Shown: positions 41,940 to 55,490, numbered from the stretch's first letter. The stretch is 64,000 nucleotides of DNA from Robiginitomaculum_A sp036478535 (GCA_965224735.1 OZ245059.1:930001-994000), one strand, 5' to 3'. The notes: generated by a model not told the origin, from the letters alone. Made by a program: numbers and translations.

Positions 41940-42623
41940 TTATTCCTTATCTGGAACTTCAATAAACTCACCATCATCATCTGCAAACAATAAACGGCCA
42001 TTAATAATGCTAAAATAAGCGCCAAGCAGGGACAATGTTCCAGCCTCAACGGCTGTGCGCACAAATGGATAATTCATTAGGTTTTTCAAAGACATTCGTA
42101 CACTAGCAAATTCCATTTGGCGATAAACATTATCCGTATCTTCAAAAGTCCTAACAATAGCGTCATCCAAATTATTAATCCACTGGCGAATAAACCCCCC
42201 GTCAACGGCGCTGTCAACGGCGCTGTCAACGGTGCCGTTATCCGCTTCCAAATAAGCGGCGATACCGCCGCAATTTTCGTGGCCCATAACGATAATCGCA
42301 TCAACACCTAAAACACTGACCCCATACTCAAGCGCAGCGCTCGTCCCATGTACCCCTTCCGTTGTTTCATAGGGCGGCACTATATTCGCTACATTTCGCA
42401 CAACAAATATTTCGCCAGGATAAGCGTTAAACACAGTGGAGGGGCTCGCCCTGCTATCCGAGCAAGCAATCACCAAAACGTCTGGGTTTTGACCATTTTT
42501 TCCAAGCCGTTCATAGCGAACTCTATGGGTTTCAAACGTCCCTTTACGAAAATTCTGATAGCCTTCTATCAAGTTTTGTTTCCAAGCTTGCTTCTTCAAC
42601 AACTGCTCCATTTTTTTCAGCAT
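41940..42623 (-). CDS. Beta-class carbonic anhydrase
   Basis: About 227 residues from the ATG at 42623 (MLKKMEQLLKKQAW), chosen for the TAAGG site before it; the frame is open to 42662. Zinc ligands Cys and Asp in VIACSDSRASPS, then His and Cys in MGHENCGGI; VRNVANIVPPYE and GVHGTSAALEYGV are conserved. It interconverts CO2 and bicarbonate, possibly feeding carbamoyl phosphate synthase and carboxylases. A 12-bp unit in three in-frame copies (42201-42236) gives VDSAVDSAVDG in the surface loop after the second zinc motif. Confidence 0.94.
   Translation of the reverse strand: MLKKMEQLLKKQAWKQNLIEGYQNFRKGTFETHRVRYERLGKNGQNPDVLVIACSDSRASPSTVFNAYPGEIFVVRNVANIVPPYETTEGVHGTSAALEYGVSVLGVDAIIVMGHENCGGIAAYLEADNGTVDSAVDSAVDGGFIRQWINNLDDAIVRTFEDTDNVYRQMEFASVRMSLKNLMNYPFVRTAVEAGTLSLLGAYFSIINGRLLFADDDGEFIEVPDKE
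42201..42236. repeat. In-frame 12-bp tandem repeat in the carbonic anhydrase gene
   Basis: GTCAACGGCGCT twice then GTCAACGGTGCC; on the coding strand this encodes repeated four-residue units (VDSA) in a loop. Confidence 0.95.
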
Positions 42624-42746
42624 AAAAACCTTACCTGTAAACTGCAAAGGAATAATCACCAAAACGAGGAAATAACTACAAAGTTTTAGAAAGTTTTAGG
42701 GCAGCGAAATGTTCGCAATTCTGGTTTATGAGTACACTACCTAGCT

Positions 42747-44000
42747 TTACCGAGCAATTTCAAAAGGGCGCACGGGAATTTTGGGTGTTTGCCCCAAAAG
42801 CATGTCTGCGAGCAATGCGCCCGAACCCGCACTTAAAGTCCAGCCCATATGGCCTTGGCCTGCGTTTATGGCAAGGCCAGGTGCAGCCTTGCCGATATAG
42901 GGCATGCCGTCGGCACTTACGGGGCGAAATCCGTGCCATGCGGTGCCGTCTGATATTTGCAAACCTTGCGCAATTTGCGGGTAGATATTTTGCAACATTT
43001 TAAGCATTGTCTGGATACGCACGCGCGGCATAGCTGGGTTGAAGCCCGTGATTTCTGCGGTGCCTGCAATGCGAATATTACGGCCCAAAGGCGTAATGGC
43101 CGTATGCAGGCTATCATCGACAACAGGGATTTTGGGGCCAGAAATATTTCTAAATGTTAGGGAATATCCTTTTATGGGACGCACGGGCAATTTTATGCCT
43201 AATGGCTTCAAAAGTTGATATGTACGCGCCCCTGCCGCCAGTATTGTTAAGCCCGCTCGCCTCTCGCCTTTATCCGTTTGCACACCAATGACAAGGCCGT
43301 TTTCTTGCACAAAAGTTTGGAACTTCACATTGGTTTCTATTGTCCCTCCCAGCTGGGTTATTGCGTGCTTGAGCGCGCAACAATATTGATAAGCATCGGC
43401 CTTATAATCATCTGGATAATAAAGCCCGCCCGTAATTTTATCTGCTATTGGGCCAAGGGCAGGCTCTATATCCACGGCTTGCTGGGCGTCAATGTTTTGT
43501 GCTCTTAGGCCTTGCGCGGCGAGCATATCTGTGAGCGCTTTTGCTTTTTGGAAATTTTTGTCATGGCGGAAAATTTTCAAAAGGCCGCCGCTTTGATAAT
43601 CATCCTTTATGGATAAATCTTCGCGCCAACGTGCCAAAACCTGCATGGAAAACACGGCAAGTTTATAATTTCCAAGCGTGGCTCGTCTATGTCTTTGCGG
43701 CGTAGATGCTTGCAAAAATTTTCGCCCCCAGCCTATAAGCGAAGGCAGAGCAGATGGGCGCAATTTCATAGCCGCATGTTTGTTAAACATAGCGCGGGCA
43801 AGCTGTCTTCCTATGCCCGGCTCATTCCACGGGTCTGCCAATGACGCGTGCACCATGCCCGCATTGGCAAAACTTGTTTCAAGGGCTATGTCCTCACGAG
43901 CTTCTAATATGCGTACATTTGCCCCGCGTTCTAAAAGCGCATAAGCAGTAGACAACCCAATAAGTCCGCCGCCAATGATTTGAAAATCAAGCACAGGCAT
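42747..44000 (-). CDS. dadA: D-amino acid dehydrogenase (DadA-like)
   Basis: 417 residues of the DAO/GlyOx FAD oxidoreductase family. Dinucleotide fold QIIGGGLIGLSTAYALLERG at the start; ETSFANAGMVHASLADPWN is the DadA-like segment; GLYYPDDYKADAYQYCCAL and, near the C-terminus, WHGFRPVSADGMPYIGKA and NAGQGHMGWTLSAGSG follow. It would oxidise D-amino acids at the inner membrane, passing electrons to quinone. Its start directly adjoins the DUF1178 stop at 44000. No alanine racemase is adjacent. The substrate is inferred from family membership. Confidence 0.9.
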   Translation of the reverse strand: MPVLDFQIIGGGLIGLSTAYALLERGANVRILEAREDIALETSFANAGMVHASLADPWNEPGIGRQLARAMFNKHAAMKLRPSALPSLIGWGRKFLQASTPQRHRRATLGNYKLAVFSMQVLARWREDLSIKDDYQSGGLLKIFRHDKNFQKAKALTDMLAAQGLRAQNIDAQQAVDIEPALGPIADKITGGLYYPDDYKADAYQYCCALKHAITQLGGTIETNVKFQTFVQENGLVIGVQTDKGERRAGLTILAAGARTYQLLKPLGIKLPVRPIKGYSLTFRNISGPKIPVVDDSLHTAITPLGRNIRIAGTAEITGFNPAMPRVRIQTMLKMLQNIYPQIAQGLQISDGTAWHGFRPVSADGMPYIGKAAPGLAINAGQGHMGWTLSAGSGALLADMLLGQTPKIPVRPFEIAR

Positions 44001-44404
44001 TAATTCAGTTTCTTTTTCGGTTTTGGTACCAAAGTTGGCGGCAGGGGTACAATGTCAATACCGTCGTTCAATAGATCAAGGACTTGTTTGGGGCTTGCAC
44101 TGCCGTAAATGCCGCGCTGCGGCTTCTCGCCGTAATGCATTGCGCGGCCTTCTTCAGTGAAATCAGTCCCGACATCATCACAAGTTTTGGCAATATAATT
44201 GCGAACTTTATCAGCTATCTTGTCCATATCAGTACCCCCGCCACGAACGATATTTGGCGCCATAGGGGCTTTTGTTATCATGGTAGAAGCACAATGCGGG
44301 CAAGAGATTTGTTTTTCTTTCACTTGTTTATCATAATCGTTTGAGTGGCCAAACCAAACTTCGAAATCGTGTTCGTGTTCGCATTGCAAAGTATATTTTA
44401 TCAT
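44000..44404 (-). CDS. DUF1178 family protein
   Basis: About 134 residues from the ATG at 44404 (MIKYTLQCEHEHDFEVWFGH); the frame is open to 44482 but lies over the upstream nitrilase gene there. Two Cys pairs suggest a zinc ribbon: Cys8 in LQCEHEH and the pair in ISCPHCAST. KAPMAPNI follows, as in the family. The function is unknown. It overlaps the nitrilase gene by 4 bp (ATGA), a conserved alphaproteobacterial arrangement. Confidence 0.88.
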   Translation of the reverse strand: MIKYTLQCEHEHDFEVWFGHSNDYDKQVKEKQISCPHCASTMITKAPMAPNIVRGGGTDMDKIADKVRNYIAKTCDDVGTDFTEEGRAMHYGEKPQRGIYGSASPKQVLDLLNDGIDIVPLPPTLVPKPKKKLN

Positions 44405-45207
44405 AGCTTTGTCTGTTGTCGCCAAGCTGGAATTTTTCTCCGCATGTCCGCTATCATTTGTGGGTTTATATCGGCGATACAAATTCCAGGCGCGTCATTA
44501 TCAATTTTAGCAATGACCTCGCCCCATGGATTGATAATGAGAGAACGCCCCCACGTTGCGCGGCCGTTTTGATGCACCCCGCCTTGTGCTGGCGCCATGA
44601 CATAGCTTGATGTTTCAATGGCGCGGGCACGCAAAAGAACTTCCCAATGCGCCTTCCCTGTAATCGCCGTAAAGGCTGCAGGCACCGTAATAAGGTTCAC
44701 CCCTTGCGCAGCATAGTGTTTATAAAGTGCCGCAAAGCGTAGATCATAGCAAATGCTTAGCCCAAGTTTAAACCCGCCTACGTCCACCATGACAGGTGTA
44801 TCTCCAGCTTGGTAGTTCGCGCTTTCCTGCCAAGTTTCGGTCTGATTAATCGTCACATCGAACATGTGCATTTTATCATAGCGCGCTTTGACAGTGCCAT
44901 TTTGGTCAAACAAATAAGAACGGTTTGCGGCTTTATTGTTGCTTACTTTTACCGCCATAGACCCGATGAGCAAATCTATGGATAATTCCTTAGCAAGCGC
45001 GGCAAAGTTTTCCACTGCCTCAAAATCTTTCTCGTAGAAAATATTGGCGAATAAATCCGCAGTGCTAGCTTGCATCAAAGACGTATTTTCTGGTGTTGCT
45101 ATAAATTTTGCGCCATCACTTGCTGCTTGTCTGATCAAATTTTCTGCAACGGTAAGGTTATCCATAAGGCTTGTGCTGGAGTTTAGCTGTATACAAGCAA
45201 CGCGCAT
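44401..45207 (-). CDS. Carbon-nitrogen hydrolase (Nit1/omega-amidase-like)
   Basis: 268 residues with the nitrilase-superfamily triad: Glu in FIATPENTSLM, Lys in ARYDKMHMFDV and Cys in LGLSICYDLRFAALY. RARAIETSSYVMAPAQGG and GRSLIINPWGEVIA are characteristic of the Nit branch, which hydrolyses deaminated glutathione or omega-amides. Its upstream neighbour is glutaredoxin (4 bp away), consistent with a glutathione repair role, though this is inference. Confidence 0.92.
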   Translation of the reverse strand: MRVACIQLNSSTSLMDNLTVAENLIRQAASDGAKFIATPENTSLMQASTADLFANIFYEKDFEAVENFAALAKELSIDLLIGSMAVKVSNNKAANRSYLFDQNGTVKARYDKMHMFDVTINQTETWQESANYQAGDTPVMVDVGGFKLGLSICYDLRFAALYKHYAAQGVNLITVPAAFTAITGKAHWEVLLRARAIETSSYVMAPAQGGVHQNGRATWGRSLIINPWGEVIAKIDNDAPGICIADINPQMIADMRRKIPAWRQQTKL

Positions 45208-45211
45208 TACA

Positions 45212-45472
45212 TTACCCAGCTGCCAAAAGCGCGTCGAGTTTGCCCGCCCGCTCTTGCGCTATCAAATCATCACAGCCACCAATGTGCTGCTCGCCAATGA
45301 AGATTTGCGGTACACTTGTTCTGCCATTTGCCCGCTGCACCATCTGCGCTTTTAGCTTCGCATTAAAGTCAATTTTTATCTCTTTGAAGGTAACCTTTTT
45401 TTGTTTCAAAAGGCCAATAGCCCGAATGCAATATGGGCACGTTGCGAGCGTGTAAATCGTGACAGATTTCAT
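45212..45472 (-). CDS. grxC: Glutaredoxin 3
   Basis: 86 residues with active site TCPYCIRA (Cys at 13 and 16), the cis-Pro block RTSVPQIFIGEQHIGGCDDL and the usual size. It is a cytosolic glutathione-dependent disulfide reductase. It lies between comF and the nitrilase gene in the conserved comF-grxC-nit-DUF1178 order. Confidence 0.96.
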   Translation of the reverse strand: MKSVTIYTLATCPYCIRAIGLLKQKKVTFKEIKIDFNAKLKAQMVQRANGRTSVPQIFIGEQHIGGCDDLIAQERAGKLDALLAAG

Positions 45473-45498
45473 AAAAACTCCAAATTTAATTATAGTCC

Positions 45499-46272
45499 TT
45501 ATTTAGCTATAGAAACGGGCCTGACAACCCGCATTAGTGTTAAAGCGTAAATTTTTGCAGCCCCGCCGCGCCTTAGAGTGTGTGCACAAGCTTCAAGAGT
45601 GGCCCCTGTGGTGAATACATCATCAATAAGCAAGACATTTGCCCCTTTTAATTTCGCCGATTTTTTAACTGCAAGTCGAAATGCACCCTGGACATTTCTT
45701 TTACGCCCCACGAACGATTTTCCGCTTTGGCTAGCTGTATTTTTCAAACGCAATAATAAAGAGGTTTCATAAGGTAAGTTTGCGCGTTTAGAAAGCGCTC
45801 TTGCTAGTAGTGCTGATTGGTTAAATTTACGGGCGCGCAGGCGGGCTTTGTGAAGGGGCACTGGGACAATGAAATCGCTTTTTGCAATGAATGAGCACCC
45901 GGCCCTTTGCATTTGTGCACTAAAAAACTCCAAACCATCCGTACGCCCACCATGTTTGAAGTCCAATATGATTTTACGGCTTGCCTCCTCATAACTTATG
46001 GCGGCACGGGCCTTGTCATAGCGGGGACGCGCCACCTGACAGCGGATACATAAAATATCATTGCCTGCATCAAATTCAAAAGGAAATCCGCAAGCATCGC
46101 AGCATGGGTTATCGAGAAATTTCACCGCTTGCCAAAGCTCGGAATCCTCATCATTAATGGGTAAACCGCTTATAAGTGAGTGCGGTGGCAATATTGTATT
46201 TAACGCCGCTCTGGGCACTTGTTTTACCAGCGTGTCCAAATTTATTGAAATTGTTTCTTTCCTAATCCCCAT
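45499..46272 (-). CDS. comF: ComF-family phosphoribosyltransferase-like protein
   Basis: 257 residues. An N-terminal zinc ribbon has CCDACGFPFEF and DILCIRCQ (four Cys), followed by a type I PRTase domain with VPVPLHKARLRARKFNQSALLA and the PRPP loop VLLIDDVFTTGATLEACAHTL. In competent bacteria ComF helps single-stranded DNA uptake; the role in Alphaproteobacteria is unclear. It is divergent from the methyltransferase gene, whose start is 20 bp away, so the two promoters overlap. Confidence 0.92.
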   Translation of the reverse strand: MGIRKETISINLDTLVKQVPRAALNTILPPHSLISGLPINDEDSELWQAVKFLDNPCCDACGFPFEFDAGNDILCIRCQVARPRYDKARAAISYEEASRKIILDFKHGGRTDGLEFFSAQMQRAGCSFIAKSDFIVPVPLHKARLRARKFNQSALLARALSKRANLPYETSLLLRLKNTASQSGKSFVGRKRNVQGAFRLAVKKSAKLKGANVLLIDDVFTTGATLEACAHTLRRGGAAKIYALTLMRVVRPVSIAK

Positions 46273-46292
46273 AATCCCTGCATATCAGAAAT

Positions 46293-47159
46293 ATGAGTAA
46301 ACCGAAACAAGATATTTTTGACCAAAAGATCGTTCGTCTGCGGCGCGGGCGCGGGCAAAGAATAGCGGGAAGTACATTTTTGCTTGATCGTTGTGCCGAT
46401 GATTTATGTGAACGGCTTTTGGATATCAACCGCAGTTTCGAGCACACACTTATCATTGGTGACAAGTATTTTGCCAAACGGGTAATAAGGCGGCTAAGCG
46501 GTAAAATAAAATCCTATGCACAACTGGATGACACCACCCACAACGCGCAAATCATTGCAGCAGCTACGGCGCTGCCTTTTAAAAACAACAGTTTTGATTT
46601 AGTGATTAACGGCCTGACTTTGCACAGTGTCAATGATATTCCCAAAGCGATGCTAGAAGCAAAGCGCGTGCTAAAACCTGATGGTTTATTCGTTGGAGCG
46701 CTGTTTGGCGGCGCGACATTAACAGAGCTACGCCATGCTTTTTACAAGGCAGAAGAAACAATATACGGCGCGATAAGCCCGCGTATCGCCCCTATGATTG
46801 ACATGAGTTTGGCAGCAAAGCTGTTACAAAAGGCAGGCCTGACTATGCCCGTTGTTGATAAAGACAACTTCACGGTAAATTACAAGAAGCTAGAAACGCT
46901 TTTCGCTGATCTGCGCCGTATGGGGGATACAAATGCCCTGACTGCGCGGCGGCGCGTTCCATCGACCAAATCCCTATTTACCGAACTTGAATATGTATAT
47001 AAAAAAGAGTTCAGCGACAACGAGAAATACCGTGTTCGCTTTGAAATTCTATGGCTGACGGGATGGGCATCACATTCCAGCCAGCAAAAACCCTTAAAGC
47101 CAGGGAGCGCAAAAACACGGCTATCAGAAGTTCTGGGTGTGAAGGAGTATAAATTATGA
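46293..47159 (+). CDS. SAM-dependent methyltransferase (NDUFAF5/BioC-like)
   Basis: 288 residues. DIFDQKIVRLRRGRGQRIAG at the N-terminus is the NDUFAF5-type start. The Rossmann motif is degenerate (TLIIGDKYFAKRV), while ATALPFKNNSFDLVINGLTLH and VLKPDGLFVGALFGGATLTELR are the post-I and motif III blocks. Mitochondrial NDUFAF5 hydroxylates an Arg in complex I; the bacterial protein may act similarly. Loss of a clear glycine-rich motif I is worth noting. It overlaps the next gene by 4 bp. Confidence 0.88.
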   Translation: MSKPKQDIFDQKIVRLRRGRGQRIAGSTFLLDRCADDLCERLLDINRSFEHTLIIGDKYFAKRVIRRLSGKIKSYAQLDDTTHNAQIIAAATALPFKNNSFDLVINGLTLHSVNDIPKAMLEAKRVLKPDGLFVGALFGGATLTELRHAFYKAEETIYGAISPRIAPMIDMSLAAKLLQKAGLTMPVVDKDNFTVNYKKLETLFADLRRMGDTNALTARRRVPSTKSLFTELEYVYKKEFSDNEKYRVRFEILWLTGWASHSSQQKPLKPGSAKTRLSEVLGVKEYKL

Positions 47160-48163
47160 TGCAGTTTTTGAAAAATATCAACCACTGGTTTTGGCAGCAA
47201 AAGCGCGGCTTTAAATTATTACTGACGTTTGTCTTTATTCCTGCGGGTGCTTGGTTTTTTCTCCGAACGCCAGATACAGATTTTTACGCTATGCATAAAA
47301 AATATGGCGGATCCAAAGCGCAATACACCAATGGGAAACCCAATGCCCCTTATAGCAAGGCATTACATGTGCATTACCGTGATGAGGGAAACCTTGCGGG
47401 CGCACCGATTGTTTTTATCCATGGATCAAGCGCCTCACTGCATACATGGGAAGGCGTCGTGTCGGCACTAGGCGATAAATACAGACTGATCTCTTATGAC
47501 CAACCTGGCCATGGCCTAACGGGCCCGCATCCGCAAGACAATTATAAAGCGAGCGGCATGTTTGAAGCGCTGGACGCGGTGATAACAGAGCTTGGCATAG
47601 AAAAGGTCGTTTTGGTTGGAAACTCCATGGGCGGCTGGGTTAGCTGGCGCTACGCACTTAAATATCCCCAGCGCGTCAAAGCGCTTGTTTTGATAGACGC
47701 TGCTGGTGCGCCTAGTGATAAGGCTCCACCGCTTAATCTTGGCTTTCGCCTGGTGCAAAACCCGATAACGCGGCCACTAACCAAATTTATTACACCCCGC
47801 CCGCTCATCAAAAAATCTCTTGAACAAACCGTTGGCGACCCGTCAAAAATAAATGAAAAAACCGTGAATTTATACTGGGAACTTCTAAGGTATCCTGGAA
47901 ATCGCCGCGCCACAACCTTGCGTACCATCGCGCCTAGAGGGATAAAATATGGCAGCAGATTAAATGAAATTACCGTGCCTACACTGATATTATGGGGTAA
48001 AAAAGATCAGTTAATTCACGCGTCTGATGCTGAACTTTTCGAAAGCGCCATCCCCAACAGCCAAAAAATCATCTACCCAAATATAGGTCACATCCCCATG
48101 GAAGAAATCCCTGAGCAAGTAGCAAAGGATATTGATGAGTTTTTACGAGGAATTGAGAGATAA
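47156..48163 (+). CDS. Alpha/beta hydrolase
   Basis: 335 residues. An N-terminal membrane helix (LLLTFVFIPAGAWFFL) anchors the protein. Family motifs: oxyanion segment VFIHGSSASLHTWE, YDQPGHGLTGP, nucleophile elbow LVGNSMGGWVSW, acid in LWGKKDQLIHASD and catalytic His in YPNIGHIPMEE. The likely activity is esterase, lipase or C-C hydrolase; the substrate is unknown. It is co-transcribed with the methyltransferase (4-bp overlap). Confidence 0.92.
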   Translation: MMQFLKNINHWFWQQKRGFKLLLTFVFIPAGAWFFLRTPDTDFYAMHKKYGGSKAQYTNGKPNAPYSKALHVHYRDEGNLAGAPIVFIHGSSASLHTWEGVVSALGDKYRLISYDQPGHGLTGPHPQDNYKASGMFEALDAVITELGIEKVVLVGNSMGGWVSWRYALKYPQRVKALVLIDAAGAPSDKAPPLNLGFRLVQNPITRPLTKFITPRPLIKKSLEQTVGDPSKINEKTVNLYWELLRYPGNRRATTLRTIAPRGIKYGSRLNEITVPTLILWGKKDQLIHASDAELFESAIPNSQKIIYPNIGHIPMEEIPEQVAKDIDEFLRGIER

Positions 48164-48306
48164 ATTATGCTGTAACAGTGAAACTAAAAAATATTACGGG
48201 CACAAGCGCTGTATTTTCTATGATTATTTAATAATATGTGTAGTCAAAATGGTTAGTGTCGGTCATATTGGAGCATAATGAAAATACTTACTAATGAAGG
48301 ATTGCC

Positions 48307-48993
48307 ATGTTCAATAAGATTTTAATGAGAGCAGTTTTAATGAGAGTAATTTTGCTTGGGGGCGTAGCCTTTATAGCGGTTTCTTGCGATACGGTTTCCG
48401 AGCAGCAATGTCAAACGCTCAACTGGGCAAATAAAGGCTATAGCGATGGGGCAAGCGGGAAGACGCGCTCTGCGTTGAGCAGTCATATACAGGCGTGCAG
48501 TAAGTATGGCATGAATGTGGACACTAGTCTCTACCTTGAGGGCTATAAAAAAGGCATTTCTCAATATTGCACATACGACACGGGTTTTTCCCTTTCCGAA
48601 CAGGGCAATAGCTATGTGTCTGTATGTTCTGGTTCTCTCGCGAGTGAATTTAGGCGCGGTTATGAGGATGGTGCGCGGCGCTATTGTTCTTACGATAGGG
48701 GTTTTGATCAGGGCGAGGATGGCGCCAGTTCTAAAGCCATGTGCGATGGCTCTGGGATGGAAGGCTATAGACGCGGTTATGCTGATGGTCATCGGCGGCA
48801 CGAGTATGAACGCGAGTATGATGATATGCGCGATGCGCAAAGAAATTATGACAATATGGTTACTCGCCTTAAGGATAACAGCTTGAGTAGAGATGAACGC
48901 CGCCGGCTTGAAAAGAAACTACGCCGCTTTAAAGATCAGTTAAAGGATGCGAAATGGGGTTCGCGTAGATCTGGACGAAGACGGCATTATTAA
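48307..48993 (+). CDS. DUF2799-containing lipoprotein
   Basis: 228 residues. A lipoprotein signal ends in AFIAVSC (lipobox Cys). The mature part contains three to four related modules around a GYxxGxxxYC pattern (GYSDGASG with an early Cys, GYKKGISQYCTYDTGF, GYEDGARRYCSYDRGF, GYRRGYADGHRR), the DUF2799 pattern, followed by a charged coiled-coil tail (RRLEKKLRRFKDQLKDA). The Cys residues may form disulfides in the periplasm. The signal region has a 15-bp in-frame tandem duplication at 48319-48348 (LMRAVLMRV). Function unknown. Confidence 0.85.
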   Translation: MFNKILMRAVLMRVILLGGVAFIAVSCDTVSEQQCQTLNWANKGYSDGASGKTRSALSSHIQACSKYGMNVDTSLYLEGYKKGISQYCTYDTGFSLSEQGNSYVSVCSGSLASEFRRGYEDGARRYCSYDRGFDQGEDGASSKAMCDGSGMEGYRRGYADGHRRHEYEREYDDMRDAQRNYDNMVTRLKDNSLSRDERRRLEKKLRRFKDQLKDAKWGSRRSGRRRHY

Positions 48994-49869
48994 ATTCTAA
49001 TTTGCTATGATTTTAGTTGGTTTGTAAAAAGCAGGTTGGTTTGTAAAAAGCAGGCCTGTAATACTATAAAATATGAAATACTATAAAATATGAAATACTA
49101 TAAAATATGAGGCAATCAAACGTTTTTGGTTGAATTTTTCTCCTGTTTGTGGTTATATGCTGAGCCGAGCTTGGCTATTTGACGGGTTTGGCAATAATAA
49201 ACACAAAAACTTCATTTTTTTTGCGATTGTTGTTTGACAGTTTGTTTTGGTTTGCTTATAGGGTGCATCTTGCTTGCGCGGGAGTGGTTTTTCACTTTCA
49301 TGTTGGTTTTGAGGGCTCTTTTTTGAGAGCCTTTTTTTGAGGGGTGATGACGGTGTTATGCGGTTGTTGGTTTTCATGAGCGGCGCATTGTCTGGCAAAT
49401 TGATTTGTCGGTTTTTCGCTAATGATCATCTTGTTGATGATTTTTTCCTGTAAGTTCAGGATTGCTCGAGATGTTTGACATTGTGAATACGGAAAGAGAG
49501 ACGCAGACGGCTTTTGGCTGTGACGATTATACTTTGCAGATTATACTTTTTATTTATGTTTAGGCACTTGTGTTTAGGCGCTTGTGTTTAGGCATTTATG
49601 CTAAGGTATTTGTGCATGGATAGTCACCTATAGTTATTGACTGTTTAGACGTTTCTTTACGTTATGCATGATTATTGTATTTATATGATGATTATGTGTG
49701 ACACATATTTTTGTAACGATATCGCTTGGATGATTTCGAGATTTTTCTCGGATAATTTTAAGGGATCTCGTCAATAATTTTGAACGCAAGCGACTTTTAA
49801 ATTTATTTGTTAAATTTATTTTTTGAATTTCTTTAAAAGACGCCAGATTAGACAGTCGGATGACAATCT
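48994..49869. other. Long rRNA leader region without genes
   Basis: This 876-bp region upstream of 16S has no convincing ORF. It holds several tandem duplications: 19-bp units at 49017-49054, 15-bp ATACTATAAAATATGA units at 49060-49110, 14-bp units around 49525-49552, and TTTAGGCACTTGTG-like 14-bp units at 49559-49600. A promoter-like TTGACA/TATAGG pair is at 49234-49262. The last 300 bp is AT-rich leader. Confidence 0.8.
49234..49262 (+). promoter_or_regulatory. Candidate rRNA operon promoter
   Basis: TTGACA (49234-49239), a 17-bp spacer and TATAGG (49257-49262), followed by GTGC. The -35 is consensus and the -10 close. It lies about 600 bp upstream of mature 16S, which would make a long leader; further promoters nearer the gene are possible. 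Confidence 0.5.
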
Positions 49870-51380
<1,511 letters not shown>

Positions 51381-51588
51381 GGTCTGGTTGGATGTTATCT
51401 AATTGGATCTCTTATGAAATATAGCTGGGCTTTATTGCCTGGCACAAACATAACGGCTAGAAGCCGTCTTCGTTTCTCTTTCCCGATTGTCTGCAAAAGG
51501 CCACAATATTGAACGCAATATGGTGTTTTTATTTTGCAGATTTTGTCGCGTTCTTTGCGCTTCCCTGGAAAATGGATTTATTCTAATT

Positions 51589-51664
51589 GGGGCCATAGCT
51601 CAGTTGGTAGAGCATCTGCTTTGCAAGCAGAGGGTCGTCGGTTCGACTCCGTCTGGCTCCACCA
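51589..51664 (+). tRNA. tRNA-Ala (anticodon TGC)
   Basis: 76 nt including CCA. Acceptor GGGGCCA pairs with TGGCTCC; the anticodon loop CTTTGCAAG centre has TGC at 51622-51624; the T arm is GTCGGTTCGACTCCGTC. It lies in the 16S-23S spacer and comes before tRNA-Ile, the reverse of the usual order. Confidence 0.98.
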
Positions 51665-51740
51665 TTTCCTGGCTCCCACCATTTCCTGGCTTCCAGTATT
51701 TTTTGGCTCCAGCATTTCTGGTTTCAGTATTTTTTGGTTT
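51653..51740. repeat. Degenerate tandem array derived from the tRNA-Ala 3' end
   Basis: Starting with CTGGCTCCACCATTT, the tRNA-Ala 3' terminus and its flank, four more imperfect units follow: CTGGCTCCCACCATTT, CTGGCTTCCAGTATTTTT, TGGCTCCAGCATTTC and TGGTTTCAGTATTTTT. Units are 15-18 bp and diverge progressively away from the tRNA. The array fills the spacer between the two tRNA genes. Confidence 0.85.
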
Positions 51741-51765
51741 ATGAAAGCCGCAGCGGAAGCATTGT

Positions 51766-51842
<77 letters not shown>

Positions 51843-52349
51843 TTTTTTCATTTTTTCTGATTAATGCGACAAAGAAAGAACAAGTTTCGCAAGGTTTTAA
51901 ATTTTGCGGATGTTTTACATTGTAAAGGAGTGGGTTATCCGCCCCGAAGTCATCTCCACGATAGTTTATGTATCGTTTAGACTTCAACTCGAGGATAACC
52001 TTAATAGAAACACATTTTACCAATAATATGGGTTACCAATAATATGGATAACTATATTATCAATGTGTGTTTCTAAGTAAAGATATCGTCTGGCAAATGC
52101 ACATGAGCGTGATCATTATAAGTCACTTAACTTCATCAGTTTTGAGTGGGTTGTTCACCGCGCATGAGCGTTTACGTTGTGAGTTTTTCGGAATTCATGA
52201 CAACAGAAAATTTTACTGATTTGTCTGTCCTTGCGTAGTCAACGTTGAGGGTGGACATAAAAAAAACGAATTTTGGATATGTCCTTTGGATATATCTGAT
52301 ATTTATTCATATCGTATGGACAGGGCTTAGGCTTTGTCCGAAAAATGAG
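51843..52349. other. Internal transcribed spacer before 23S
   Basis: About 500 bp with no gene. It includes a two-copy 16-bp tandem repeat (TACCAATAATATGGGT/TACCAATAATATGGAT at 52018-52049) and AT-rich sequence leading into the 23S processing stem. Confidence 0.8.
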
Positions 52350-55226
<2,877 letters not shown>

Positions 55227-55490
55227 TCCCATTTTTAAATTAATCTGTTTATCACCTAGGTGATAAAAACAAACTGCTCGTGCGCGCTGAAAAGCCCGCT
55301 CAGAGTATTTGCCAAAAACAAGAATGAAACAAGAATACTAAAGTTTACATATTTAAACTTACATGTTTAAACTTGAAGCATCTTGGCTCCGTGCCCGTAC
55401 AAACCAGTACAGCCAGCACGTGAGTGGACGCTGAGCACAGCTCAGCAAACCATAAAAACGATATCTTTACGCACTTCAATCTTATTTGCT
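55227..55490. other. 23S-5S spacer
   Basis: About 265 bp with no gene. It contains a duplicated ACAAGAATGAA/ACAAGAATACT (near 55318-55340) and repeated TTTAAACTT motifs (55350-55375). No tRNA is present. Confidence 0.75.

Noticed and set aside
49525..49552. Two TATACT boxes as tandem rRNA promoters
   Set aside because: They are a 14-bp duplication and neither has a recognisable -35 at the right spacing.
25972..49610. Tandem arrays considered as CRISPR
   Set aside because: Units are 12-20 bp with no unique spacers between them, and no cas gene is present. They are simple tandem duplications.
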